From: an uncultured Dehalococcoidia bacterium
GTDB taxonomy: Bacteria; Chloroflexota; Dehalococcoidia; Lucifugimonadales; GCA-2712585
Assembly (NCBI GenBank): GCA_951812825.1
Contig: OX638324.1
Coordinates: forward strand, 130,977-194,976
DNA: 64,000 nt
Direction of reading: 5' to 3'
Part shown: positions 1 to 9,923 of the stretch, piece after piece
Position numbering within the stretch: position 1 is the stretch's first letter
Layout: every line of letters starts with the position of its first letter
Notes under the pieces: model-generated
What the model saw: the letters and a program-made list of their open reading frames with translations, nothing else
Told to the model about the DNA's origin: nothing
Databases searched by the model: none
Program-made: the position numbers and the translations under genes

Positions 1-119
1 ATGGCGTGGTAGCCTTTGGCGGAGAAAAGGTCGGACAGGATCGCGTAGGCGCGGTTGAGGTTCTGCCTCGGACCTTTCTCCAGGTCACGGAAGCCTGGAA
101 GTTTCTTAAGATTTTCCAT
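1..119 (-). CDS. HisRS/HisZ-like class II synthetase fold, N-terminus only (partial)
   Basis: Only the first 39 codons are in the window; the gene runs off the left edge. The peptide begins MENLKKLPGFRDLEKGPRQ and continues through AYAILSDLFSAKGYHA. A Leu-Pro-Gly-Phe-Arg-Asp opening followed by an amphipathic helix ending in Gly-Tyr is typical of histidyl-tRNA synthetase and of HisZ, the ATP-phosphoribosyltransferase regulatory paralogue. The two cannot be told apart from this fragment. The ATG is not preceded by a good Shine-Dalgarno sequence, but a TATACAAT box lies about 12 bases upstream, so it may have its own short-leader promoter. It lies 67 bases downstream of the SDR gene on the same strand. 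Confidence 0.6.
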   Translation of the reverse strand, partial: MENLKKLPGFRDLEKGPRQNLNRAYAILSDLFSAKGYHA

Positions 120-186
120 AATTGGGAGGGATTGTATACCAGGGGTTTCCGCGCCTTCAAGCTGGGGGGTGCTCGCGGAACCAGGG

Positions 187-936
187 TTACGGGTGGGCCA
201 GGAGGCCGCCGTCCAGGTATACGGGCTGTCCAGTGGTGAAGTTACAGGCGTCGGAAGCCATGTAGACCACCAGGGGGGCTATCTCTTCGGCCAGTCCCCG
301 CCGCTTGAGGGGGATGTATTTCTTCAGGTGGTCATTTGCAGTTTGGCCGTCGCCTTCGAGCCAGCCGATGCCGACGGCGTTGACTCGGATGCCCTGGCGG
401 GCCCATTCCAGGCCAAGACCCCGGGTAAGCTGGAGCACGGCTCCCTGGGTGGCACAGAAGGCGGTGGAATTCCACAGGCCCCGTTCGGCCAAGCCGCTGA
501 TTATGTTGACTATTCGTCCGCCTCCATTGGCTGTCATCTCTCGTCCAACGCGGTTGGCGAGTAGGTAGGCGGCGCCCACGTTGCGTCGCATCATCTCGTC
601 CCACTCCTCCAACGTAACCTTGTCGAAGGGTTTGCCGAAGGAGGTGCGTGCGTTGTTGACGAGGATGTCCACTTTGCCCCAGATGGGAAGTAAGGCCTCC
701 AGGGCTCGCTCCACGGAGGTGGGATCGGAGGGTTCGCCGAAGAGGCCGAGGGACTGACCATCCAGGGAAGCGACTTCCATCATGGCACCCTCGACCACTG
801 GCTGGTGGGGGCCGAGGATGAAGACCTTGGCCCCGGCTTCTGCGAGGGCGCGGGCAAGGGTGGGAGTTATGCCGTCGCCTTCGCCAGCCAAGAAGGCGAC
901 TTTGCCATCCAAACGGTACTCAGAGTTGACGGGCAT
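187..936 (-). CDS. SDR-family protein, probable pseudoenzyme
   Basis: 249 residues, normal length for a classical short-chain dehydrogenase/reductase. The Rossmann fold is recognisable: DILVNNAR at 90-97, the helper Asn in RRNVGA at 119, Ser147, and a C-terminal GQPVYLDGG. The chemistry looks lost. The catalytic Tyr-x-x-x-Lys is Phe160-Cys-Ala-Thr-Gln164, so both Tyr and Lys are replaced. The nucleotide loop TGxxxGIG is degenerate (AGEGDGIT, 17-24). The ATG has a strong ribosome site (GAGGAGG, 5 bases away) and lies 2 bases after the stop of the next SDR, which has an intact active site. The likely role is a structural or regulatory partner in a mixed SDR oligomer. An alternative is a decaying duplicate, but the reading frame is clean. 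Confidence 0.85.
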   Translation of the reverse strand: MPVNSEYRLDGKVAFLAGEGDGITPTLARALAEAGAKVFILGPHQPVVEGAMMEVASLDGQSLGLFGEPSDPTSVERALEALLPIWGKVDILVNNARTSFGKPFDKVTLEEWDEMMRRNVGAAYLLANRVGREMTANGGGRIVNIISGLAERGLWNSTAFCATQGAVLQLTRGLGLEWARQGIRVNAVGIGWLEGDGQTANDHLKKYIPLKRRGLAEEIAPLVVYMASDACNFTTGQPVYLDGGLLAHP

Positions 937-938
937 GG

Positions 939-1754
939 TTACCTCCTCGATAGCTCTTCCAAGGGTATGGACGGGGCATATCCGGTGGGTGCGAAGCCTC
1001 CGGCGAGACCGCCGCTGTCGATGGTTATGTGCTCGCCGTTCATGTAGTTGGAGGCCGCGGAGGCCAGGAAGACGGCGATGGGGCCGATGTCGGCTGGGGT
1101 AGGGAATTCGCCGATTGGCACCCGATCGGCCATGCGAGGCAGGCTGCCTCCAAAGGATTCAGTGCCACGGGTGGGGATGAAGCCGGGACAGATGGTGTTT
1201 GCGGTAACGCCGTAGGGGCCCAGGCTGAGGGCGAGGGTACGGGTAAGCTGAATCATGCCGCCCTTGCCGGCAGTGTAGGTATACATGTTTCTGCCGCCGC
1301 GCAGGCCGTATCCGGAGGACACGTTGATGATCTTGCCGCTGCCCTGGGAGACCATGGCCCGGGCGACGGCGCGGGAGCAGTAGAACGCGCTGGTAAGGTT
1401 GGCGTCAATGCCGTAGTGCCACTCGTCGTCGGTCATGTCCCAGATGGGCGTGCGGGGCGCGCCAAGCTGGGCGGCGTTGTTGATGAGGACGTCCACCTTG
1501 CCGAATTCCTGCAGACAATGGCGGACCATGCCGTTGACTTGGCCCGAACGGGTAACGTCGGTGGGGATGGCGAGGGCGCGGCGGCCCATTTCGCGGACCT
1601 CCTCCGCCGTTTCTTCTATGGGGCCTGGCCTGCGGGACGCAACGACGATGTCGGAACCGGCGCGGGCGAGGGCTCGGACCATGGCGCGGCCCAGGCCGGT
1701 GCCTCCGCCGGTGACGATGGTGACCTTGCCATCCATTGAGTATCTATCCAGCAT
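939..1754 (-). CDS. SDR-family NAD(P)-dependent oxidoreductase
   Basis: 271 residues. Classical SDR with intact TGGGTGLG (15-22), NNAA (92-95), Asn119, Ser147, Tyr160 and Lys164 (YTAGK). These catalytic residues have the same numbers as their counterparts in the downstream partner, where Tyr and Lys are missing. The substrate cannot be read from sequence; the SSGYG...YTAGKGG pattern is of the FabG-like/alcohol-dehydrogenase kind. The ATG follows AGGAGGATAA and abuts the birA stop directly, so birA, this gene and the second SDR form one tight operon. The C-terminal 20 residues (after DSGGLAGG) extend past the usual SDR end. Confidence 0.9.
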   Translation of the reverse strand: MLDRYSMDGKVTIVTGGGTGLGRAMVRALARAGSDIVVASRRPGPIEETAEEVREMGRRALAIPTDVTRSGQVNGMVRHCLQEFGKVDVLINNAAQLGAPRTPIWDMTDDEWHYGIDANLTSAFYCSRAVARAMVSQGSGKIINVSSGYGLRGGRNMYTYTAGKGGMIQLTRTLALSLGPYGVTANTICPGFIPTRGTESFGGSLPRMADRVPIGEFPTPADIGPIAVFLASAASNYMNGEHITIDSGGLAGGFAPTGYAPSIPLEELSRR

Positions 1755-2576
1755 TTATCCTCCTGAGGGGGCGGGCATTCGCTCCGAAGTTTTGAGGGTT
1801 ACTTCTCCGGCGGAGAGGGTCAGCAAGGCACCGTTGTCTCGTCGCAGCAACAGGTGGCCCAGATCGTCTACGCCTTCCGCCGTGCCGGTGACCACGTCTG
1901 CGCCCCACTGCACTTCGACGCGCTTGCCGATGGTCTCTAGATAGTTGCTCCACTTCGGAACGGGGGACCGGCCATTTCTGAGGGCTACGTAGATTTCGTC
2001 CAGTTCGTGGAGCAGACGGAGAAGGAGGGCGCTTACGTCGGTTGGCCGGCCAGTTTCCAGTCGCAGGCTGGTGGCGATTGCGGCAATCTCCGGTGTCTCC
2101 GTCGGGTCGAGCTCAACGTTGAGGCCGATGCCGACGATGGAGTGTCGGACGTTCCTGCCCTGGAGGGAGTTTTCGACGAGGAGGCCGCAGATTTTGCGGC
2201 CTCGAACTAAAACGTCGTTGGGCCACTTGATGACGGGGTCCAGGGTTGTTTCGGATTCGATGGTGCGAGTGGCGGCGAGGGCGGCGAGGATGCTGACGAA
2301 GGGCAGCGCTTCCAGGGTGGGGCGCAGCACGACGGAGAGGATGAGGTTGCCCGCCGGGGAAACCCAGACGCGGTTGAACCTGCCCCGGCCCCGGGTCTGG
2401 CTGTAGCAGAGGACGACTGTGCCGTCGGGGGTGCCTCGTTCGGCCTCCTCAGCGGCCCTGTCCATGGTGGAATCCAGCTCCTTGAAGTGGAGAATGCGGC
2501 TCCCGACTATCTGGGTGTAGAGGCCCTTCTTCAGGGTCTGGGGCACCAGGTTATAGGTTGTTTTCTTCTCAGCCAA
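1755..2576 (-). CDS. birA: Biotin--[acetyl-CoA-carboxylase] ligase
   Basis: 273 residues. Transfers biotin from biotinyl-AMP to the lysine of biotin carboxyl carrier proteins. The ATP/biotin motif is GRGRFNR at 63-69 (the usual GRGRxGR with Asn in place of Gly), followed by KWPND at 117-121 and GLLVE. The C-terminal SH3-like domain is present (GTAEGVDDLGHLLL). There is no N-terminal winged helix, so it is a monofunctional ligase, not a biotin-operon repressor. The start appears to be TTG preceded by AGGA; no ATG is available near the N-terminus. First gene of the birA-SDR-SDR operon. Confidence 0.93.
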   Translation of the reverse strand: MAEKKTTYNLVPQTLKKGLYTQIVGSRILHFKELDSTMDRAAEEAERGTPDGTVVLCYSQTRGRGRFNRVWVSPAGNLILSVVLRPTLEALPFVSILAALAATRTIESETTLDPVIKWPNDVLVRGRKICGLLVENSLQGRNVRHSIVGIGLNVELDPTETPEIAAIATSLRLETGRPTDVSALLLRLLHELDEIYVALRNGRSPVPKWSNYLETIGKRVEVQWGADVVTGTAEGVDDLGHLLLRRDNGALLTLSAGEVTLKTSERMPAPSGG

Positions 2577-2642
2577 AGGCCGCTTCCTATGGGTCTTGAT
2601 TCGTTTAGATGGACTTCCCCGTCGAACGTTGAGCTTTGGTAA

Positions 2643-3002
2643 CTAAGTCTCGATGGGGATGGTGACGGACAGGCGGGTTTCGGTGCCTATGACGCGGGTG
2701 ACGTGTCCCCCGCCGGCAAGGTCATCGGCGAGCAGAACGTCGCCGGGGCCGAAGTGGCGGATTTCGCCGTTGCCCGTTTCGATTTCGGCCATGCCCCGGA
2801 GGGTGATGACGTACTGGCGGCGGGGCGCGGTGTGCCAGTCCTGCACAAGGCCTACGGGCTGGCTGCGGAAGGTTATGGAAGTGGCTTTCTGGCTGAAGGC
2901 CATCGCGCCCGGTTCGGCTGGGTTGGAGGGTTCGAAGGGCGTAAGCATCTCTTCGAACTTCGACCGGCCCTGGTCGTCGGTGTAGATTCTCACGAAAGCC
3001 AT
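2643..3002 (-). CDS. Small cupin-domain protein
   Basis: 119 residues, single cupin barrel. The core reads DWHTAPRRQYVITLRG (56-70), then FGPGDVLLADDLAGGGH (84-100). Candidate metal ligands are His57 and His100; the classical HxH motif is absent. The opening MAFVRIYTDDQG and the WHxAP...GPGD...DL.G.GH layout are shared with the cupin at 35986-36306, so the window holds two paralogues. Function unknown; such proteins often bind or isomerise small acids. Stands alone, 66 bases upstream of the start of birA on the same strand. Confidence 0.8.
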   Translation of the reverse strand: MAFVRIYTDDQGRSKFEEMLTPFEPSNPAEPGAMAFSQKATSITFRSQPVGLVQDWHTAPRRQYVITLRGMAEIETGNGEIRHFGPGDVLLADDLAGGGHVTRVIGTETRLSVTIPIET

Positions 3003-3186
3003 TTATTCGTCTCCTGTAGTCAAGCGCGACCCAATCATGCTATCAGGTTTGGGCCGGGTGTTAAAGGCGTCATGGGTTGGCGGAGATGGCCTGGCGCAGC
3101 GGGTGTCTTCGGCTCCGCAGTGCCACGCAACGGTCGGGAAGGATAGGGGGCAATGGGTTGTTTTGGGATGACGTGGGATAGGGGGT

Positions 3187-3213
3187 GGATTCCGGCGTCC
3201 GCCGGAATGACGG
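3187..3213. repeat. Short palindromic intergenic repeat
   Basis: A 27-base element with a perfect 9-base stem (ATTCCGGCG / CGCCGGAAT, 3189-3197 and 3100-series partner at 3200-3208) and 2-base loop, ending in GACGG. A related copy with about 4 mismatches lies at 11034-11060, and a weaker relative overlaps the end of the gene at 28979-29731. It sits between the cupin and mgtE and could end transcription of mgtE. Confidence 0.7.
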
Positions 3214-3257
3214 TTGTTTGGAGGCTCCGGCCTTCCTTAATGACAGGCGGGAGATTC

Positions 3258-4655
3258 TTAGAGGAGGAGGCCGATGAAGGCGGCGGCGAGGCCAAGAAAG
3301 AGCAGGAAGCCGAGAATGTCCGTGACTGTAGTCACGAAGACGGCTGAGGAAACGGCGGGGTCCAGCCCCATACGACGCAGCAGCAGAGGGATGCCTGCGC
3401 CGGTGAGTCCGGCCACCACCATGTTTCCCAGCATGGCCAGTCCGAGGATGAGCCCCAGCATGGCGTTGCCTTTCCAGACGTAGCCGATGAGGCCGATGAG
3501 CAGGCCGAGAAGCACGCCGTGGATTACGCCCAGCAGCAATTCTCGCAGGAGCAGACGTCGTCCGCGGTTGCCGTAGATTTCACCGAGGGCCAGACCGCGC
3601 ACCACGAGGGTCAGGGTCTGGGTGCCGCCGATGCCTCCCTGTCCGGCGATGACGGGCAGAAACGCGGCGAGGATGACCAGCTTTTCGATGGTCGACTCGA
3701 ACATGCTGATGACGAGGGCGGCGAGGATGGTGGTGCCGAGGTTGATGTAGAGCCAGGGGAGGCGGCGGGAGATGGAGCTTCGCAGGGGGTCGAATAGACG
3801 GTCCTGACCGAGACCGGAGATGCGGTGCATGTCCTCGGTGGCTTCCTCGCGGAGAACGTCCACCAGGTCCACGCCGAGGATGAGCCCGACGAGGGTATTG
3901 TCTTCTTCGACGACGGGCAGGTACTTCAGGTCGTAACGGTCGACGAGGCGGGCGCATTCTTCCTGGTCTGCCGTGACGGAGATGGAGATTATCTCTTCGT
4001 CCATAATGTCCGAAATAATGGTGTTGGGACGGGCGAGGGCGAGCCTTGTTACGCTTAGGGAACCGTTCAGCTTGTCGGCCCGGTCCACCACGTAGATGAC
4101 GCCGGTATCCTCGACCATTTCGCCCTGGATTCGGAGCACGTCCAGGGCGTTGGCGGCGGTGATGTCGCCGCGAACGAGGGGGAAGTCGGTGGTCATGAGG
4201 CCGCCCGCCGATTCGTCGGGGTAGCGGATGAGGGTTACTACGTCGTCGGCCTCGCCCATGGCGGCCAGGATTTCCGCGGACTTTTCGATGGGCAACTGCT
4301 TGATGACGTCGGCGGCCACGTCGGGGCTGGCAATGTCGAGGACGGCCAGGAGGTCCGTACTCTCGAGTCCCTCCAACGCCCGGGCAGCCGCACCCGGCTC
4401 CAGGTGTTCCAACACCTCCGCCGTCACGGCGGAATCGAGGGATGACACCAGCAGAGGGCGGGATTCTTCGGATATGGCTGAAACGACTTCGGCCTGGTCA
4501 GCGGGATGTAGACGGTCGAAGAGGTCCAGAGCCCCCTTTACGTCGGCATCTTCCAGGTGCTGCAGGATGTGTTCGACAACTAGCCGCGCGCGTTCGGCGC
4601 CGGTGACGGGTTCGCCTCCACGGGGGTTGTGCTGTTCGAGGTTCGGTTCGTTCAT
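3258..4655 (-). CDS. mgtE: Magnesium transporter MgtE
   Basis: 465 residues, usual length for the family. The cytosolic N-domain of helical repeats occupies about 20-140 (ALDLFDRLHPADQAEVV), a pair of CBS domains about 150-270 (MTTDFPLVRGDITA; MDEEIISISVTAD), and five membrane helices about 300-465. The conserved pore segment PVIAGQGGIGGTQTL is present, as is the late DPAVSSAVFVTTVTDILGF segment. CBS and N-domains in this family sense cytosolic Mg2+ and gate the channel. The start is 15 bases after the stop of the epimerase gene, so the two are probably co-transcribed. Confidence 0.96.
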   Translation of the reverse strand: MNEPNLEQHNPRGGEPVTGAERARLVVEHILQHLEDADVKGALDLFDRLHPADQAEVVSAISEESRPLLVSSLDSAVTAEVLEHLEPGAAARALEGLESTDLLAVLDIASPDVAADVIKQLPIEKSAEILAAMGEADDVVTLIRYPDESAGGLMTTDFPLVRGDITAANALDVLRIQGEMVEDTGVIYVVDRADKLNGSLSVTRLALARPNTIISDIMDEEIISISVTADQEECARLVDRYDLKYLPVVEEDNTLVGLILGVDLVDVLREEATEDMHRISGLGQDRLFDPLRSSISRRLPWLYINLGTTILAALVISMFESTIEKLVILAAFLPVIAGQGGIGGTQTLTLVVRGLALGEIYGNRGRRLLLRELLLGVIHGVLLGLLIGLIGYVWKGNAMLGLILGLAMLGNMVVAGLTGAGIPLLLRRMGLDPAVSSAVFVTTVTDILGFLLFLGLAAAFIGLLL

Positions 4656-4670
4656 TGGAGTGTCAGGAGG

Positions 4671-5648
4671 CTAGTTTGTGAAGCCGAATTCCTTACGCCA
4701 GGCCATGTACTTCCGCAGGCCCGTTTCGATGTCGTGCTCCGCGACGATTCCCAGGTCGGACAGGCGGCTGACGTCCATGGGGCCGCGTCCGAACTTGGGC
4801 TGTGGCGCCTGCTCAGCCGCGGCCCGGTCGCCGGTGAAGGTCACGGAAGGGTAGACGCGTTCCATGGCGTCGATCATCTCTCCCATGGGGACCCTGCGGC
4901 CCCGGGCGATGTTGTAGACCTGGTGCTTGAGGTCAGGGGCGTCCAGGACGGCTGCGATGGCGGAAGCGGTGTCGACGACGTAGGTGAAGTCGCGGTCCGG
5001 GGTGTCGCGGGAGAAGTCGATGGGCTCGCCGCGCATGGCCTTGCCCGTCCACTCGTAGACCTGGGACATAACGGCGCGGTGGCCGGTGACGCGCTCCATG
5101 GGGCCGTAGGGGGCGGAGAGGCGGACGCTGGCGGTCTCAAAGTCGTGGAGGTTGCCGTAGCGTTCGGTAAGCATCTCGCAGGCGTATTTGGTGATGTCGT
5201 AGAGGTTGATGGGGAAGAGGGCCATGTCCTCGCGGAGGGGTTCGTTGGCCGGGCGCTTGCCGGCGTAGACGCCGCCGGAACTGACGTAAACGAAGCGTTT
5301 CACTGCCAGCTGCCGGGCCAGGTCCAGGAGATTCAGGGTGCCGCGAGTGTTTATGTCAACAATGCGGTGGCTGTCGTCAATCTCCACGTCGGCGCGGGTG
5401 CCGGTGTAGACGGCGGCGTGGACGATTTTATCAATCACGCGACCGCTGGCTGCTTCCGCAAGGGTCTGTCCATTAAGGATGTCGCCCTGTACCCAGGAGA
5501 TGCTGTCGGCAACGTCGGAGATGTAGCGGCGAACCATTTCGTCGGGCGGGGCGATGTCAACCGAAACAACGTCGTGGCCTTGTTGAGCCAGTACCTTGAC
5601 GATATTGCTTCCGACGAAGCCTGTGCCGCCGGTGACCAGAGTTGCCAT
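4671..5648 (-). CDS. NAD-dependent epimerase/dehydratase (extended SDR)
   Basis: 325 residues from the chosen ATG, which has GGGAGG 8 bases upstream and gives the expected MATLVTGGTGFVGSN start; an upstream in-frame start would add 14 unlikely residues. GxxGxxG lies at 7-13, Ser about 124 (YVSSGG) and Tyr150-x-x-x-Lys154 (YDITK). Family members interconvert or modify nucleotide sugars such as UDP-glucose; the substrate is not deducible here. The insert RDFTYVVDTASAI is the usual segment for this family. Leads the operon with mgtE, and is transcribed away from yvcK across a 225-base divergent region. Confidence 0.9.
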   Translation of the reverse strand: MATLVTGGTGFVGSNIVKVLAQQGHDVVSVDIAPPDEMVRRYISDVADSISWVQGDILNGQTLAEAASGRVIDKIVHAAVYTGTRADVEIDDSHRIVDINTRGTLNLLDLARQLAVKRFVYVSSGGVYAGKRPANEPLREDMALFPINLYDITKYACEMLTERYGNLHDFETASVRLSAPYGPMERVTGHRAVMSQVYEWTGKAMRGEPIDFSRDTPDRDFTYVVDTASAIAAVLDAPDLKHQVYNIARGRRVPMGEMIDAMERVYPSVTFTGDRAAAEQAPQPKFGRGPMDVSRLSDLGIVAEHDIETGLRKYMAWRKEFGFTN

Positions 5649-5725
5649 GGGTTTCCCTCCCGTCGAAACTGCCGACTGGCATGATATCATGATTCACCGG
5701 CAGGCTGGGGCGTGCGGTGGTTTTC

Positions 5726-5754
5726 TTGACACTCAGAATGCTTGTCCATACACT
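5726..5754 (+). promoter_or_regulatory. Sigma-70-type promoter of yvcK
   Basis: TTGACA at 5726-5731 and TACACT at 5749-5754 with a 17-base spacer. The predicted transcript start near 5761 leaves a leader of about 110 bases before the yvcK start. It lies in the divergent region between the epimerase and yvcK. Confidence 0.65.
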
Positions 5755-5873
5755 ACTGAACGGCCCGCAAACGGCACTCCCGAGGGGACGCGGTCGCATC
5801 GAATCAAGCAGCCGTGGGAGTCCCCACAGGCGCGGGTCGGAATTCCTAATCTTCTGTGGATGAGAACGTATCA

Positions 5874-6908
5874 ATGGCCAAAAAGCGCATCGTGGTAATC
5901 GGCGGCGGAACGGGAAGCCACACCGTTCTCTCCGGGCTGAAGAGGATGGACTGCGACCTGACCGCGGTGGTTGCCATGAGCGACGACGGTGGCAGTTCCG
6001 GCCGGCTGCGGGACGAATTGGGACAGCTACCGCTTGGAGACGTGAGGCAGTGCCTGGTGGCCCTGGCGGGCGACGACATCGATTCCGAAAGGCTGCGTCG
6101 GCTCTTCGATCACAGGTTTGAGGACGGGGAGGGACTGAAGGGCCACAGCTTCGGCAATCTGCTGCTGTCGGCGCTCACGGAGATAACCGGCAGCGCGGAA
6201 GCCGCCATACGGGAAGCCTCGCGTATGCTGCGCATTCGGGGGACTGTGCTGCCGGTGACGCTTTCCGACTCGACCCTGAAGGCGCGGCTGAAGGATGGCA
6301 GCATCATCGAGGGGGAGTCCTGCATCGACCAGCGGCGCGAAAATAGCCGCGTGCCCATCTCGCGGGTGTACCTGGAGCCTGAAGCCAGTGCATATCCTCC
6401 GGTGCTGGACGCGATTGCGAAGGCTGACGCCGTGGTGATCGGACCGGGGGACATCTATACCAGCATACTGCCAAACCTGCTGGTTGCGGGGGTGGCGGAG
6501 GCTGTGCGGGCCACCGAGGGCTTGAAGATCCACGTGTGCAACCTGATGACCAAGCCCGGCGAAAGCGACGGGTTCCAAGCGTCGGACTTTCTGCGGTTGT
6601 TGAGCCTGTACCTAGACGCAGAGAGGCCGGTGGACTACCTGCTGGCCAACGATGCCGCCTTCCCGGAGCAGGTGCGTCTACGATACGCTTCGAATGGGCA
6701 GCATCCGGTGGAGGTGGACGATGATGAGTGCCGTCGGTACGCCCGCGAAATCGTCAGGCGGCCTATGATAGGAGAAGGGCGCTACGCGCGACACAATCCC
6801 ACCCTGCTGGCGGAGGCCATCATGGGCATCGCGGAATCGGACGACGGGCCGGAGGCGGATGCTGAGGAGTCTCAGGGGAAGGAACTTCCCGCCTGTGTCC
6901 TGTCGTGA
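5874..6908 (+). CDS. yvcK: YvcK/GlmR-type CofD-like regulator (gluconeogenesis factor)
   Basis: 344 residues from MAKKRIVVIGGGTGSH; an ATG six codons earlier (5856) is also possible, and neither has a clear ribosome site. Signature features are the Gly-rich loop GGGTGSHT, MSDDGGSSGRLRDELGQ and LPLGDVRQCLVAL, later GPGDIYTSILPNLLV and VCNLMTKPGESDGF. In Bacillus the homologue (GlmR/YvcK) binds UDP-GlcNAc and stimulates GlmS, controlling the switch between glycolysis and cell-wall precursor synthesis. Here it lies immediately upstream of glmS, which supports the same link. C-terminal residues beyond about 320 are acidic and probably disordered. Confidence 0.92.
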   Translation: MAKKRIVVIGGGTGSHTVLSGLKRMDCDLTAVVAMSDDGGSSGRLRDELGQLPLGDVRQCLVALAGDDIDSERLRRLFDHRFEDGEGLKGHSFGNLLLSALTEITGSAEAAIREASRMLRIRGTVLPVTLSDSTLKARLKDGSIIEGESCIDQRRENSRVPISRVYLEPEASAYPPVLDAIAKADAVVIGPGDIYTSILPNLLVAGVAEAVRATEGLKIHVCNLMTKPGESDGFQASDFLRLLSLYLDAERPVDYLLANDAAFPEQVRLRYASNGQHPVEVDDDECRRYAREIVRRPMIGEGRYARHNPTLLAEAIMGIAESDDGPEADAEESQGKELPACVLS

Positions 6909-6939
6909 AGCGTGGTATACTAGCCCAACTTAGCAGGCT

Positions 6940-8784
<1,845 letters not shown>

Positions 8785-8817
8785 CGCGGAATTTCGCTAA
8801 GGACGTCGAGCAAAGTC

Positions 8818-9537
8818 ATGCTGGAAGCGCTGCCCAAGATTTCCGTCATAGTCCCCACCTACAACGAGGTGGACAACATCGAAGACCTGATTGTGGGCCT
8901 GCGGACAGTGCTGGCGGACGTGGACTACCAGATTGTTGTGGTGGACGACAACAGCCCCGACGGCACCTACTACGCAGTGAAGCAGATTGCGGAGCGGGAC
9001 TCCCACGTTTTACCTCTGCTGAGGCAGAGCAAGCAGGGACTGGCCAGCGCCATTGTACACGGGTACAAGGAATCTGACGGAAAAATTATCGTTATGATGG
9101 ACTCGGATCTGTCGCACCGCCCTGAGGACCTTCCGGCGCTGCTGGAGGCTGTGCGGGAGTATGACGTGGTGATTGGGTCTAGATACGTGGAAGGCGGGTC
9201 CATTTTCGGTATGTCCGCCTATCGGAAGCTGGCGAGCCGGGTTTCCATCGGCGTCTCCCGCATGACGCTGGGGCTGCCATACGAGGACACCACGTCCGGA
9301 TTCGCCGTGTTTCGCCGGGGGGTGCTGGACTACGTGGAGCCCAAGCTGGAGCCCGCCGGATTCAAGCTGCTGCTGGAGATACTGGTGAAGTGCCCGGAGG
9401 CCCGGGTGAAGGAACTGCCAATTACCTTCGTCAATCGCCGAAGGGGGAGTTCCAAGTTCGGCGCGGCCGAAGTGCTGAAGTTTCTCAACCTGTGCTACCG
9501 GCTACGCAGGCAGCGGGGCAGGGACGACGAGGGCTAA
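8818..9537 (+). CDS. DPM1-like polyprenyl-phosphate glycosyltransferase
   Basis: 239 residues, GT2 family. VIVPTYNEVDNIEDLI opens the GT-A fold, with VVDDNSPDGT and the metal-binding MDSDLSHRPEDLP. No C-terminal membrane helices, so it resembles the soluble archaeal/eukaryotic Dpm1 type that transfers mannose or glucose from GDP/UDP-sugar to a polyprenyl phosphate at the membrane. The sugar donor is not deducible. Follows glmS by 33 bases on the same strand, so yvcK-glmS-this gene look like a cell-envelope sugar cluster. Confidence 0.92.
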   Translation: MLEALPKISVIVPTYNEVDNIEDLIVGLRTVLADVDYQIVVVDDNSPDGTYYAVKQIAERDSHVLPLLRQSKQGLASAIVHGYKESDGKIIVMMDSDLSHRPEDLPALLEAVREYDVVIGSRYVEGGSIFGMSAYRKLASRVSIGVSRMTLGLPYEDTTSGFAVFRRGVLDYVEPKLEPAGFKLLLEILVKCPEARVKELPITFVNRRRGSSKFGAAEVLKFLNLCYRLRRQRGRDDEG

Positions 9538-9546
9538 AGGGCGGGT

Positions 9547-9744
9547 CTACACGTCCTTGTCGTTGAGCCATCGAAGGATCTCGGGAGAAATCGGTCTCAG
9601 CAGTCTTGCGCCCAATACGATGAGCGCGACTCCTCCTACGACCACTAGCGGCCCGCCCATGTAAGAACCCGTTATGGCTACGGCGATGCCAAACAGCAGC
9701 ACTAGTATGGATATTAGGACTCGCCCGATGGCGGCGGCGGTCAT
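9547..9744 (-). CDS. Small two-helix membrane protein, unknown
   Basis: 65 residues. Two hydrophobic segments, about 8-27 (ISILVLLFGIAVAITGSY) and 29-47 (GGPLVVVGGVALIVLGARLL), then a short basic/acidic tail. No family recognised. Lies convergent with the glycosyltransferase, 9 bases after its stop. The ribosome site is weak (GGAAG about 11 bases from the ATG). The coding call rests on the clean hydrophobic pattern and frame; it could be spurious. Confidence 0.5.
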   Translation of the reverse strand: MTAAAIGRVLISILVLLFGIAVAITGSYMGGPLVVVGGVALIVLGARLLRPISPEILRWLNDKDV

Positions 9745-9923
9745 TCGGGTTTTTCTTCCTTTGCTTGTGTGGATGGCGGGAAAGGAAAAGGGTAGTGGAT
9801 GGCGGGAATTGGGGTCAAGGTTGGGGAAGGGATAAGAGGGGTTAAAGGTGGTACACTATCAAACCGCAGGCATGAGCATAAGGGAATGCAGGAAGGCTAC
9901 GGTACCGCCGTTGACGGCGTCCG

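Noticed and set aside
4629-5684. Plus-strand open frame of 351 codons
   Set aside because: Antisense to the epimerase gene, which has clear motifs.
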